Source: CAKZLS01 sp963701445 (GTDB taxonomy: Bacteria > Pseudomonadota > Alphaproteobacteria > Rhodospirillales > Defluviicoccaceae). From it: 64,000 nucleotides of DNA. The DNA is taken from contig CAVPAM010000003.1 of the NCBI GenBank assembly GCA_963701445.1, forward strand, positions 106,436 to 170,435, given 5' to 3'. Both the position numbers and the translations under genes were made by a program. How positions within the stretch are numbered: position 1 is the stretch's first letter; each line of letters begins with the position of its first letter. The notes beneath the pieces are model-generated. The model did no database searches and was not told where the DNA came from. It saw nothing but the letters and a program-made list of their open reading frames with translations. This document shows positions 37,235 through 44,993 of this stretch, piece after piece.

Positions 37235-37621
37235 ATGAAACACGGTCCAAATCCGAGGCGTGGACGCAACCGCGGTACCGCTAAGCGCAATCCGTCCTCG
37301 AGAAATCAAACCTTCGAGAGCAACGGTCCGGACGGGAAAATTCGCGGAACGGCCCAGCAGGTTCTGGACAGGTACCTGGTGCTGGGAAGAGACGCATTTT
37401 CGGCGGGCGACCCGATTACGGCCGAGAGCTTCTACCAGCATGCCGAGCACTATTACCGTCTTGTCAGCGTCGCCGACGCCAATGGCGCCAATCGCGGCAA
37501 CGACCGGGCGCGGATGGCTCAGGCGGGTGCTGACGGGGAGGCGGCGACCGATGGCGAGCAGGCCACGGCCGAAACGTCACCGGGCGAAGCGCCGGCGGAC
37601 GAGGCGGAACCCGTAGCTTAA
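37235..37621 (+). CDS. DUF4167 domain protein
   Basis: The 128-residue protein has a basic, disordered N-terminus and the diagnostic core GTAQQVLDRYLVLGRDAFSAGDPITAESFYQHAEHYYR split by short spacers, followed by an acidic Ala/Glu/Gly-rich tail. DUF4167 is almost restricted to alphaproteobacteria and sits next to prmC in many of them. The function is unknown; the basic head suggests nucleic-acid binding. It is separated from prmC by 233 bp with no gene, so it probably has its own promoter. Confidence 0.9.
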   Translation: MKHGPNPRRGRNRGTAKRNPSSRNQTFESNGPDGKIRGTAQQVLDRYLVLGRDAFSAGDPITAESFYQHAEHYYRLVSVADANGANRGNDRARMAQAGADGEAATDGEQATAETSPGEAPADEAEPVA

Positions 37622-37646
37622 TTCCTACGATCCCATCAAGTTCGTA

Positions 37647-38426
37647 TCAGTGATCGTTGGTATTGGGGGCGGCGACCACGGCATCGCCGACGGCGACGCG
37701 GCCGTCCAACTCTACACGCGCAAAAATTCCACAGTCGATGTGTCCAAAGGCGTGCTGAAGGGCGCGGGGAATGTTGATGTCGCGGACGCCGCCGCCCGGC
37801 TTGACGGTGGTCGCGGCGCAGCGGTCGATCCGTTCGGTCGCGGTCAGGCGGGCGCTCCCGATCTCCAGGGTCCCGCCGACCCACTGGAACTCCGACCAGG
37901 GTGGCGCTCCGTCGACATAAAGATTCGCTCGGAAACGGAGGGGATCGACCGGTTGGCCCACCACGCGTTCGATGTCCCTGATGGTGGCCAGGTTGATGAC
38001 GGACAGAACGGGGTTCATGTGATCGGAGAACATATGATTGACCGGCGCCGCGACCAGATTGGGCTTGCCACTGATTTTGCCGTCCATGAAGGAGCCGAAA
38101 AAATCCTCGATCGCGGCCCGGCCGGCTTCCGTGTCGACGCACCCTCGCGCCACTTCCTCGCCGTCGTGGCGGACGGTCAGGATCCGGTCGTGTTCGTCGA
38201 AAGCGGTTTGCAACGCCGCCAGCCGTTCGTGGCGCATGAGCATCAGGAAGTTCGTTTTCGCCAGCCACTCGGGGTTGGCCGGGTCGAAACGCGTGGATGG
38301 CAGGGCCAAGGCGAACCCGCGATCGCCGGGAATTCCGATCCGGGCGCACAGATCCACCCCCTCCAGGGATTCGGCGCTCAGTCCCTTGACCGGGTAGCGG
38401 TAAATGTGTGCGACGGTTATGGTCAT
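37647..38426 (-). CDS. MOSC N-terminal and MOSC domain protein
   Basis: The 259-residue protein starts with a MOSC N-terminal beta-barrel (AHIYRYPVKGLSAESL) and ends with a MOSC domain. The latter includes FRANLYVDG, the W of WVGGTLEIG, and the conserved cysteine in TERIDRCAATTVKPGGGVRDINI. MOSC proteins carry sulfur or molybdenum-cofactor groups; examples are mARC and YcbX. The cysteine that ligates molybdenum is present, so a molybdoenzyme of the YcbX/YiiM kind is plausible. It reads away from mtnP. Confidence 0.88.
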   Translation of the reverse strand: MTITVAHIYRYPVKGLSAESLEGVDLCARIGIPGDRGFALALPSTRFDPANPEWLAKTNFLMLMRHERLAALQTAFDEHDRILTVRHDGEEVARGCVDTEAGRAAIEDFFGSFMDGKISGKPNLVAAPVNHMFSDHMNPVLSVINLATIRDIERVVGQPVDPLRFRANLYVDGAPPWSEFQWVGGTLEIGSARLTATERIDRCAATTVKPGGGVRDINIPRALQHAFGHIDCGIFARVELDGRVAVGDAVVAAPNTNDH

Positions 38427-38651
38427 CGATGCCCAGCTTCGTTCCGGCGCGCCCGCGTGTCAACGGCGGCGACGCCGGCATGACCGGCGGCTGGCCCGTT
38501 TGCGCATTCCACGACCCTGCCACGGAATCGTTCCTGGTGCCGTTCCAACGGGAATTCGGAAAACCTGTCCGGCGCGAGCGAAACCATTGAAGAGTTCTCC
38601 CGAACGTGAAAACGTGGCACGTGTGGATACGGGCTTGCAAAGGACAGACAT

Positions 38652-39536
38652 ATGAAGACACCAGGAACTCCACCCGTCATCGGGATCATCGGCGGCAGCG
38701 GCATCTATGACATCGAAGGCCTTGAAGGCGCGCAGTGGATGCCCGTGGCCTCGCCGTTCGGGTCTCCGTCCGACGAGTTGCTGGTGGGGTTCCTCGACGG
38801 ACGCAAACTGGTGTTCCTGCCCCGTCACGGCCGCGGCCACCGCATACCGCCCAGCGAGCTCAATTCCCTAGCCAACATCGACGTCCTGAAGCGGGCTGGT
38901 GTCACCGAGATCATTTCGCTGAGCGCCTGCGGCTCGCTGAAGGAGGAACTGGCCCCCGGGACCTTCGTCATCGTCGATCAGTTCATCGATCGCTCCTTCG
39001 CCCGGCGCAAGAGCTTCTTCGGAACCGGGCTGGTCGCCCACGTGACATTCGGCGAGCCGGTTTGCGGGCGGCTTTGCGATGCCATCGAGGAAGCGGCCAG
39101 GGAGCTCGATATCGAGACCGTCCGGGGCGGCACCTATCTGGTGATGGAAGGGCCGCAGTTCTCCACGCTGGCCGAATCCAACCTGTACCGGTCCTGGGGC
39201 TGCGACGTGATCGGCATGACCAATCTGCCGGAGGCCAAACTCGCCCGCGAGGCGGAGATGTGCTACGCCACCGTGGCCATGGTCACCGACTACGACTGCT
39301 GGCACCCGGATCACGACAGCGTCACGGTGGAGGCGATCATCCGGGTGCTGATGGACAACGCCGACAAGGGACGCGCCTTGATCAAACGGCTGACCCCGAA
39401 GCTGGCGGGACGGGCGGTCTCTTGCCGCCAGGGCTGCCACACGGCGCTGGGCACGGCCATCATCACCGCGCCGGAAGCCCGGGATCCAGAGCTCGTTGCC
39501 AAGCTGGACGCGGTTGCCGGCCGGGTCCTGTCTTGA
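38652..39536 (+). CDS. mtnP: S-methyl-5'-thioadenosine phosphorylase
   Basis: The 294-residue enzyme cleaves methylthioadenosine to adenine and methylthioribose-1-phosphate. It has IGIIGGSGIYDIEGLE, PRHGRGHRIPPSELN with the phosphate-binding residues, TYLVMEGPQFSTLAESN and GMTNLPEAKLAREAEMCYATVAMVTDYDCWH, all typical of MTAP. It is followed by the isomerase gene for the next step, so the pair forms a methionine-salvage or MTA-detoxification unit. Confidence 0.96.
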   Translation: MKTPGTPPVIGIIGGSGIYDIEGLEGAQWMPVASPFGSPSDELLVGFLDGRKLVFLPRHGRGHRIPPSELNSLANIDVLKRAGVTEIISLSACGSLKEELAPGTFVIVDQFIDRSFARRKSFFGTGLVAHVTFGEPVCGRLCDAIEEAARELDIETVRGGTYLVMEGPQFSTLAESNLYRSWGCDVIGMTNLPEAKLAREAEMCYATVAMVTDYDCWHPDHDSVTVEAIIRVLMDNADKGRALIKRLTPKLAGRAVSCRQGCHTALGTAIITAPEARDPELVAKLDAVAGRVLS

Positions 39537-39567
39537 CCGACGCATTCGGCAACGGGGGTACGGAACC

Positions 39568-40663
39568 GTGAAGGTCGGAGATCGCCACTATCGCAGCATC
39601 TGGATTTCGGACGACGGCCGGGCGGTGGACATCATCGACCAGACCCGCCTGCCCCACGAGTTCGTGGTCGCCCGGCTCGAAACCATGGCGGAGGCGGCCG
39701 AGGCCATCGAAACCATGCGGGTTCGCGGCGCTCCGCTGATCGGGGCGACGGCGGCGTACGGTCTGGCGCTGGCGGCGCGGGAGGACGCCACGGATCATGC
39801 CCTGGAGGCCGCCTACCGGACACTCCTGGCCACCCGCCCGACCGCCGTCAATCTGCGCTGGGCGCTGGACGACGTGATGGCGGTCATCCGCCAGCTTCCG
39901 CCGGAACGCCGCGCCGAGGCGGCCTACCGGCGCGCCGCCGAAATCTGCGACGAGGACGTGGCCATCAACGACGCCATCGGCGGGCACGGTTTCGAACTCA
40001 TCCGCGAGGCCTGGCTGGCCAAGGGGCAAAGCGGCCGGGTCAACGTGCTGACCCACTGCAACGCCGGCTGGCTGGCGACGGTGGACTGGGGGACGGCGCT
40101 GGCGCCCATCTACAAGGCGTTCGACGCCGGCATTCCCGTTCACGTCTGGGCCGACGAGACCCGGCCGCGCAACCAGGGCGCCAGCCTGACCGCGTGGGAA
40201 CTCGGCCAGCACGGCGTGCCGCACGCGGTCATCGTCGACAACGCCGGCGGCCACCTGATGCAGCACGGCATGGTGGATCTGTGCATCACCGGCACCGACC
40301 GGACCACCGCCACCGGCGACGTCTGCAACAAGATCGGCACGTACCTGAAGGCGCTGGCGGCGAAGGACAACGGCATTCCGTTCTACGTGGCCCTGCCCAG
40401 CCCCACCATCGACTGGTCGCTGCGCGACGGCGTCCGCGAGATCCCCATCGAGGAGCGCGACGCGACGGAGGTCACCCGCGTCGACCGGCCGCGCGGAGGA
40501 CGGACGGATCGTGTCGGTGGGCCTGACCCCCGCCGCCAGTCCCGCCGCCAACTTCGGCTTCGACGTCACCCCGGCGCGCCTGGTGACGGCGCTGATCACC
40601 GAACGCGGCGTGTGCGCCGCCTCCGAGGCCGGGCTGAAGGCGCTCTATCCGGAGCGGGCGTAG
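39568..40663 (+). CDS. mtnA: S-methyl-5-thioribose-1-phosphate isomerase, with a frame break
   Basis: This enzyme converts methylthioribose-1-phosphate to methylthioribulose-1-phosphate. It has RVRGAPLIGATAAYGLALA, VNVLTHCNAGWLATVDWGTAL with the catalytic cysteine, ETRPRNQGASLTAWEL and GTDRTTATGDVCNKIGTYLKALAA with the catalytic aspartate. The frame breaks near 40486 after VTRVD; dropping one C in gaccgg restores GRAEDGRIVSVGL and the expected FDVTPARLVTALITERG ending, 364 residues. The GTG start at 39568 suits the family. The stop is immediately followed by the EndoU-like gene's ATG. Confidence 0.93.
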
Positions 40664-41197
40664 ATGCCCACGTTGGCGCTTCCCGGCCGGGCGCTCATCG
40701 CGGTTCTCCTGGCGGTGTCGCTGGCCGGCGCCTGCGAACCGTCCACCGCTCCCGACTGCCGGGATCCGGGCTTCTCCTGGAGCGACCATCGGCCCGCCAT
40801 CAACGCGCGCCACGTATTCTGCGGCGAGGTCCGCGATGGCAAACCCAAGGGCTTCCACTCCACCCGGCTCATGGACACGTCGGACGAAGTCACCGGCGTG
40901 CGCGGGATTTCGCGGTACGCGAACGGCATCTATAGCGGAACGGTGGTCTTCAAGGACGGCCAGACCAAGTTCTCCACCTTCTTTCCCGACGCCTGCTCGG
41001 CGGACGACATTCTCGCCTCCATCCACCATGCCTCCACCCATATCGGCGGCGAGCACCCGGCGTGGGGATATCTGGGGCCCTCCGCTCCCGCCGGCGGCAC
41101 GGATGGGTTCTGCCTGGATGACCGGGGACAGGCGTTCGAGATCCGCATGGGCCTGTTCGGCGACGGGCGGGTCAACACGGCGTTTCCAAACCGATGA
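40664..41197 (+). CDS. Exported EndoU-like nuclease domain protein
   Basis: A 177-residue protein with an N-terminal signal sequence (LIAVLLAVSLAGA) that could be cleaved or lipidated at the following Cys24. The mature part reads like the bacterial EndoU fold: ARHVFCGEV, then KGFHST, a lysine region KDGQTKFSTFFPD, then DDILASIHHA and a GLFGDGRVNTAFP ending. EndoU nucleases use two histidines and a lysine; His50, His65 and Lys97 or Lys102 are candidates. Bacterial members are often toxins. Here it is a stand-alone secreted protein immediately after mtnA and 4 bp overlapping a small acidic gene. The fold assignment is by motif memory and needs a profile search. Confidence 0.6.
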   Translation: MPTLALPGRALIAVLLAVSLAGACEPSTAPDCRDPGFSWSDHRPAINARHVFCGEVRDGKPKGFHSTRLMDTSDEVTGVRGISRYANGIYSGTVVFKDGQTKFSTFFPDACSADDILASIHHASTHIGGEHPAWGYLGPSAPAGGTDGFCLDDRGQAFEIRMGLFGDGRVNTAFPNR

Positions 41198-41538
41198 CCG
41201 GCGATGATGGAGAGGATCGGGACACGGCCATGACATCCATCTTCCGCGACCGCGACGGCCACCTCCGGGCTTCGGTGGACGAACTTCCGCCGCTCCTGGC
41301 CGATTTCCTGGAGACCGACGTGGCCGAAAACCCCGACCGCTGCGACCACCTGCTCGCCGGATTGGAACTGGCCCGCGACGGCCAGCCGTTCAGGGCCTAC
41401 GGCAACATCTACGAACTCGCCGCCGGGCCCGATGGCGCCGAAATCCGCAACGGCTACGACGAAACGGTGCCGCCGCTGCATCTCTCGCTGGACGAACTGG
41501 AAGCCATGCTCGCGTTGTGGCGCCAGGCGATGGAGTGA
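41194..41538 (+). CDS. Small acidic YacL-like protein, possible partner of the EndoU-like protein
   Basis: About 114 residues, or 102 from an internal ATG at 41230 that starts MTSIFRDRDG. It is strongly acidic, with no signal peptide. The layout (RDRDGHLRASVDELPPLLADFLETDV, then AYGNIYELAAGPDGAEIRNGY, then LSLDELEAMLALWRQAME) recalls the UPF0231/YacL family, of unknown function. The ATGA overlap with the exported EndoU-like gene and the acidic charge are what one expects of an immunity protein. The partner is exported, though, and no self-toxicity is known, so this is inference only. Confidence 0.55.
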   Translation: MTGDDGEDRDTAMTSIFRDRDGHLRASVDELPPLLADFLETDVAENPDRCDHLLAGLELARDGQPFRAYGNIYELAAGPDGAEIRNGYDETVPPLHLSLDELEAMLALWRQAME

Positions 41539-41599
41539 TTTCAGTATCTGGACGGAAGCCAGTATTTGCCGAACACCAACGATTATTGCCCGTGAAGGA

Positions 41600-43267
41600 T
41601 CATCGGCCGCTCACGGCAACAGGCGCATCGGTCCCGGCGCGGCCCCGCGCGAACAGCAGAAGCAGCAGGCGTTTGACATGCCGGGGCGATTGCTTTGCGG
41701 CCACGACCATCCGCAGCGTCGCGTCGCCGGTCCCGTGGTTGGGGGACGCGGGCGAGAGCGTTTGCCACATGTCGTGCACCGTGCGTTCGAGCAAGGCCCG
41801 GTCGGTTGTGTCGTCGATCACCAGGACGACGCGCTCGAGCGGTACCATGTCGAGCAGTTGTTGCAGTTCGTAGGTACAGCCCTGGTTGTTTTCGGCGAAG
41901 CTCCGGAGGTCCATGAGCACGGCCTGGCTCCGTTCCGCCAGCGCTCGCATGGTTGGCTGCCAGGTGTCGGCGTGGCAGAAGAACTCGTTGACGCGATAGC
42001 GGCCGTCGGGATCCGGTTCCCGGTCCATTTCTCGGACACGCCGGGCGAGGTCGTCCGGGCTCTTGACGAAGGAGCGTGACAGCCGGCCGCCGAGGAAGTC
42101 GTAGAACTCATGCGGCTCCACATAGCTGGTGGCGAGGTCGGGCGCGGAAATCAGGGTTATCGGCCCGGCGTAGCGCCATTTGTGACCGAGTTCGTCCAGC
42201 AGCCGTTCGCTGCGTTTCCGGAATCCGAAAACGCGCAGCAGCAGAAGATCGGCCGGTTCTTCTTCACGCTTCGGTCCGAGCAGCCTGAAACCGATCCAGA
42301 GCACGCCCTTGTAGGCGGCGAAGGCGCCAAGGACGAAAAGGGCGAGGGGGCCGGCGCTGTTGGAGAAATCGAGGCATTCCCACAAGGTGACGATCAGCCA
42401 CCAGGCATCCAGCATCAGACCGAGATCGCTGGTTTTCTTGCGCCGGTAGCGCCGCGCGGCCCAGCGAAGGGTCATCCAGGCAAGCGCGGCAAACGCGCCC
42501 AGAACGGCGGCGGCGATGGCGACGAACCACCATCCGGAGTGGGCGCCGCCACTGGCGACAAAAAGGTTGCCGGCGAGACTGAACGCGATGGTGGCGCCCG
42601 CCACCACGATCAGGGTGGCGGCCAGAACGATCGGACCGACGGCCCGGAGCCGGCGGTTGCCGACCGCGAGAATGAGAAGGGTGGGAAAACCCATGTACAC
42701 GCCCCAGAGAACGAGCAACTCGTGCAGCGGCAGGGGGCTGATCAGCATGGCCACGACGAAGTACGCGAGAATGCCGGCGACGCGGAGACGGCGGCTTCCA
42801 ACGGCGACGAAGAAGACGGTGGGGACGATGGGCCAGGCCAACACGAACCAAACGAACAGCGTTCGGATGGGCAGGAACTCGTGATCGTCGAACAGAAACA
42901 ACAGCACGGTGGCGACGGCGGCGTGCGCGGCGCCCGCCAGGGCATATACGGCCGCGGCCCGCCACGCGGCGCCCCGGGCGCGGGTCAGGCGCGCCGACGC
43001 CTCGGATGTCGCGGTAAAACCGGCGCCGTCTTCCAGCACCTGGACGGAGAGCGGGCGCGCCGATGTCGAACCGCGACCCGATGCCGAAGTCGGCCCCGCG
43101 GCCGGGACGGTCGCCGCTCCCGCCGACGCCTGCATGGATCGGAGGACGGCGCGCTGGTAGCGGGCGAGCAGGAGAAACGAGAGGACGATGGCGATGGGCA
43201 GGCTGACCAGGCTGAAAAAGAACAGGGCGCCGATCGGATCGCCGCCGAAAACCGTCTGCGCGCTCAT
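41600..43267 (-). CDS. Multipass membrane protein with a soluble TIR-like C-terminal domain
   Basis: A 555-residue protein I do not recognise as a named family. It opens with a helix after MSAQTVFGGDPIGALFF. A block of about eight hydrophobic segments follows to residue ~350. The soluble part includes LLLLRVFGFRKRSERLLDEL, GPITLISAPDLA, VNEFFCHADTWQPTMRALAERSQAVLMDLRSF and RVVLVIDDT. The alternating strand/helix pattern looks like a TIR/SEFIR-like alpha-beta fold, but I see no certain catalytic glutamate. The ATG at 43267 has a GGAGGGAG site. It starts 17 bp after the molybdopterin-fold gene on the same strand, so the two form an operon. Function unknown. Confidence 0.65.
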   Translation of the reverse strand: MSAQTVFGGDPIGALFFFSLVSLPIAIVLSFLLLARYQRAVLRSMQASAGAATVPAAGPTSASGRGSTSARPLSVQVLEDGAGFTATSEASARLTRARGAAWRAAAVYALAGAAHAAVATVLLFLFDDHEFLPIRTLFVWFVLAWPIVPTVFFVAVGSRRLRVAGILAYFVVAMLISPLPLHELLVLWGVYMGFPTLLILAVGNRRLRAVGPIVLAATLIVVAGATIAFSLAGNLFVASGGAHSGWWFVAIAAAVLGAFAALAWMTLRWAARRYRRKKTSDLGLMLDAWWLIVTLWECLDFSNSAGPLALFVLGAFAAYKGVLWIGFRLLGPKREEEPADLLLLRVFGFRKRSERLLDELGHKWRYAGPITLISAPDLATSYVEPHEFYDFLGGRLSRSFVKSPDDLARRVREMDREPDPDGRYRVNEFFCHADTWQPTMRALAERSQAVLMDLRSFAENNQGCTYELQQLLDMVPLERVVLVIDDTTDRALLERTVHDMWQTLSPASPNHGTGDATLRMVVAAKQSPRHVKRLLLLLFARGRAGTDAPVAVSGR

Positions 43268-43284
43268 GCCTTCTCCCTCCGAGC

Positions 43285-43836
43285 TTACTCGACGGTGATC
43301 AGGTAGGCCGCCCACACCCACTTGTCGCCGTGCTCGGCGGTCTCGCCATCGGGATAGACGATCCATGTGGGTCCAGCGTCGCCGATGCCGAGGTCGCGGC
43401 CGTCCCGCTTGAGGCCGACGACAACGCCGGCGGCGGCAATCCCGTCGAATGGAATCTCGGCGACGTAGTCGTCCAGCGCGTTGACATAGACCGTTCGGCC
43501 GATAGCACCGGCGGCGGCGAGCACGTCGCTGAGAAGCGGTCCCTCGAACACCGACGCCTCGGGCCAGGTTTTCTTGCCCGCCGTGACCGAATGCATGCCC
43601 AGTCGCTCCAACGCCGCGCGGTCGAACGCGGCGGCGCGGTCGAACTGAACGTCATGGTGCTTGAACAGGCTCTGATCCCAGACGTCCGAAGGACCCTGGT
43701 TCGCGTGTTCGACGTTGCCCGTCACCGTGAGGATCACCGGTCCCGTGGGGGCGGGAAGGTCGGCGGCGCGCGACGTTCCCGGGAATGCCGGCAACAAAGC
43801 CAGCACCAGAAGGATCGATATAAAACGGTTCGTCAT
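43285..43836 (-). CDS. Exported molybdopterin-binding-fold protein (oxidoreductase-like)
   Basis: The 183-residue protein has a signal peptide (ILLVLALLPAFPGTSRAA) and a single domain resembling the sulfite-oxidase-type molybdopterin fold: GPVILTVTGNV, FDRAALERLGMHSVT, FEGPLLSDVLAAAG, VNALDDYVAEIP and the DAGPTWIVYPDGE end. There is no cysteine at the position that ligates molybdenum, so it may bind a ligand or act as a sensor instead of an enzyme. Similar short periplasmic proteins are often encoded beside signalling proteins. Here the downstream partner is the multipass membrane protein. The ATG at 43836 is preferred. Confidence 0.75.
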   Translation of the reverse strand: MTNRFISILLVLALLPAFPGTSRAADLPAPTGPVILTVTGNVEHANQGPSDVWDQSLFKHHDVQFDRAAAFDRAALERLGMHSVTAGKKTWPEASVFEGPLLSDVLAAAGAIGRTVYVNALDDYVAEIPFDGIAAAGVVVGLKRDGRDLGIGDAGPTWIVYPDGETAEHGDKWVWAAYLITVE

Positions 43837-43922
43837 TGCCAACGCACTCCTCGGAATTGCGTTGCGGTGCGATACGAAAACTCGCGTGGCCAATACCGAT
43901 CCTCTATGTTGCCCCCGTCATC

Positions 43923-44879
43923 ATGAGCGAGCAAGCAAACAAACCCGTCCTTATCGTCGCCGGGCCCACGGGCAGCGGCAAGTCGGCGCTGGCCATGGAC
44001 GCGGCCGAGGAATTCGGCGGCGTGGTCATCAATGCCGACAGCATGCAGGTCTACCGCGATCTGTGGGTGCTGACGTCGCGGCCGACGGAGGAGGACGAGG
44101 CGCGCGTTCCGCACCGCCTGTTCGGGGTTCTGTCGGTGGCCCGGCCCTGCTCGGCGGGGATGTGGCTCGACATGGCCAGGCGCGAGATCGAGGCGGCCTG
44201 GGCGGAGATGCTGTTGCCCATCGTGGTGGGCGGAACGGGGCTCTATCTCAAGGCGCTGACGGAGGGCCTGGCGCCGGTCCCGGACATTCCGGAGGCGGCG
44301 CGGGCAGAGGCGCGGGCGGCGTTTCTCCGCCTGGGCGGGGCCGCGTTCCGCGATGAACTGGCCAAGCTGGATCCGGAAACGGCGGCGCGCGTGCCGGCCG
44401 GCGACGGCCAGCGGCTGATCCGAGCCTACGAGGTGGCGCGGGCCACCGGCCGGCCGCTGCCCGAGTGGCAGCGCCAGCCTTCCGCCACCCCTCCCCTCGC
44501 GGCCCGGTTTCAGACGCTGGTTCTCATGCCGCCCCGGGAGATGCTCTACGCCAGCCTCGAAGCCCGGTTCGACGCCATGCTGGCGAACGGCGCCGTCGAC
44601 GAGGCCAGGGCGCTGATGGAACTCGCCCTCGATCCGTCGCTTCCGGCCATGAAGGCGGTGGGGCTGCCAGAACTGACAGGATATCTGCGCGGCGAAACGA
44701 CCCTGGACGCGGCGGCGGCGGCCGCCAAAAAGGCGACCCGCAACTACGCGAAACGGCAGATGACCTGGTTGCGGCACCAGTTGGGGGACGCGATCGAGAT
44801 GCATGAGCAATATTCGGAAAGGTTACGACAAAAGATCTTTTCAATTATTCGTCAAACGCTATTGACCCCAGGATCATGA
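43923..44879 (+). CDS. miaA: tRNA dimethylallyltransferase
   Basis: The 318-residue enzyme adds the isopentenyl group to A37 of tRNAs reading UNN codons. It has the P-loop VAGPTGSGKSALAMD, INADSMQVYRDLWVLTSRP, VVGGTGLYLKALTEGL, and the C-terminal KKATRNYAKRQMTWLR. The ATG at 43923 opens MSEQANKPVLI. It is divergent from the molybdopterin-fold gene and followed by a hairpin terminator before ilvB. Confidence 0.96.
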   Translation: MSEQANKPVLIVAGPTGSGKSALAMDAAEEFGGVVINADSMQVYRDLWVLTSRPTEEDEARVPHRLFGVLSVARPCSAGMWLDMARREIEAAWAEMLLPIVVGGTGLYLKALTEGLAPVPDIPEAARAEARAAFLRLGGAAFRDELAKLDPETAARVPAGDGQRLIRAYEVARATGRPLPEWQRQPSATPPLAARFQTLVLMPPREMLYASLEARFDAMLANGAVDEARALMELALDPSLPAMKAVGLPELTGYLRGETTLDAAAAAAKKATRNYAKRQMTWLRHQLGDAIEMHEQYSERLRQKIFSIIRQTLLTPGS

Positions 44880-44902
44880 ACGACTAGGTTCCCGCCGTCG
44901 TG

Positions 44903-44928
44903 GGCCCGGCCTGGTGCCGGGCCATTTT
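44903..44928 (+). terminator. Rho-independent terminator between miaA and ilvB
   Basis: The 8-bp GC stem ggcccggc / gccgggcc (44903-44910 and 44916-44923) has a 5-base loop and is followed by attttgt. It lies 24 bp after the miaA stop, so it should end that transcript. An attenuator for ilvB is possible, but no leader peptide rich in branched-chain codons precedes it. Confidence 0.75.
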
Positions 44929-44993
44929 GTCACCCATGTGCATTCTCCCGCTGAGAGCGGCGAGCATAGCGGTGTTAACCGGAGAAAAGACCT

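Noticed and set aside
40664..41538. CdiA/BapC contact-dependent inhibition locus
   Set aside because: No large exoprotein or transporter is present; the EndoU-like protein is small and has its own signal sequence.
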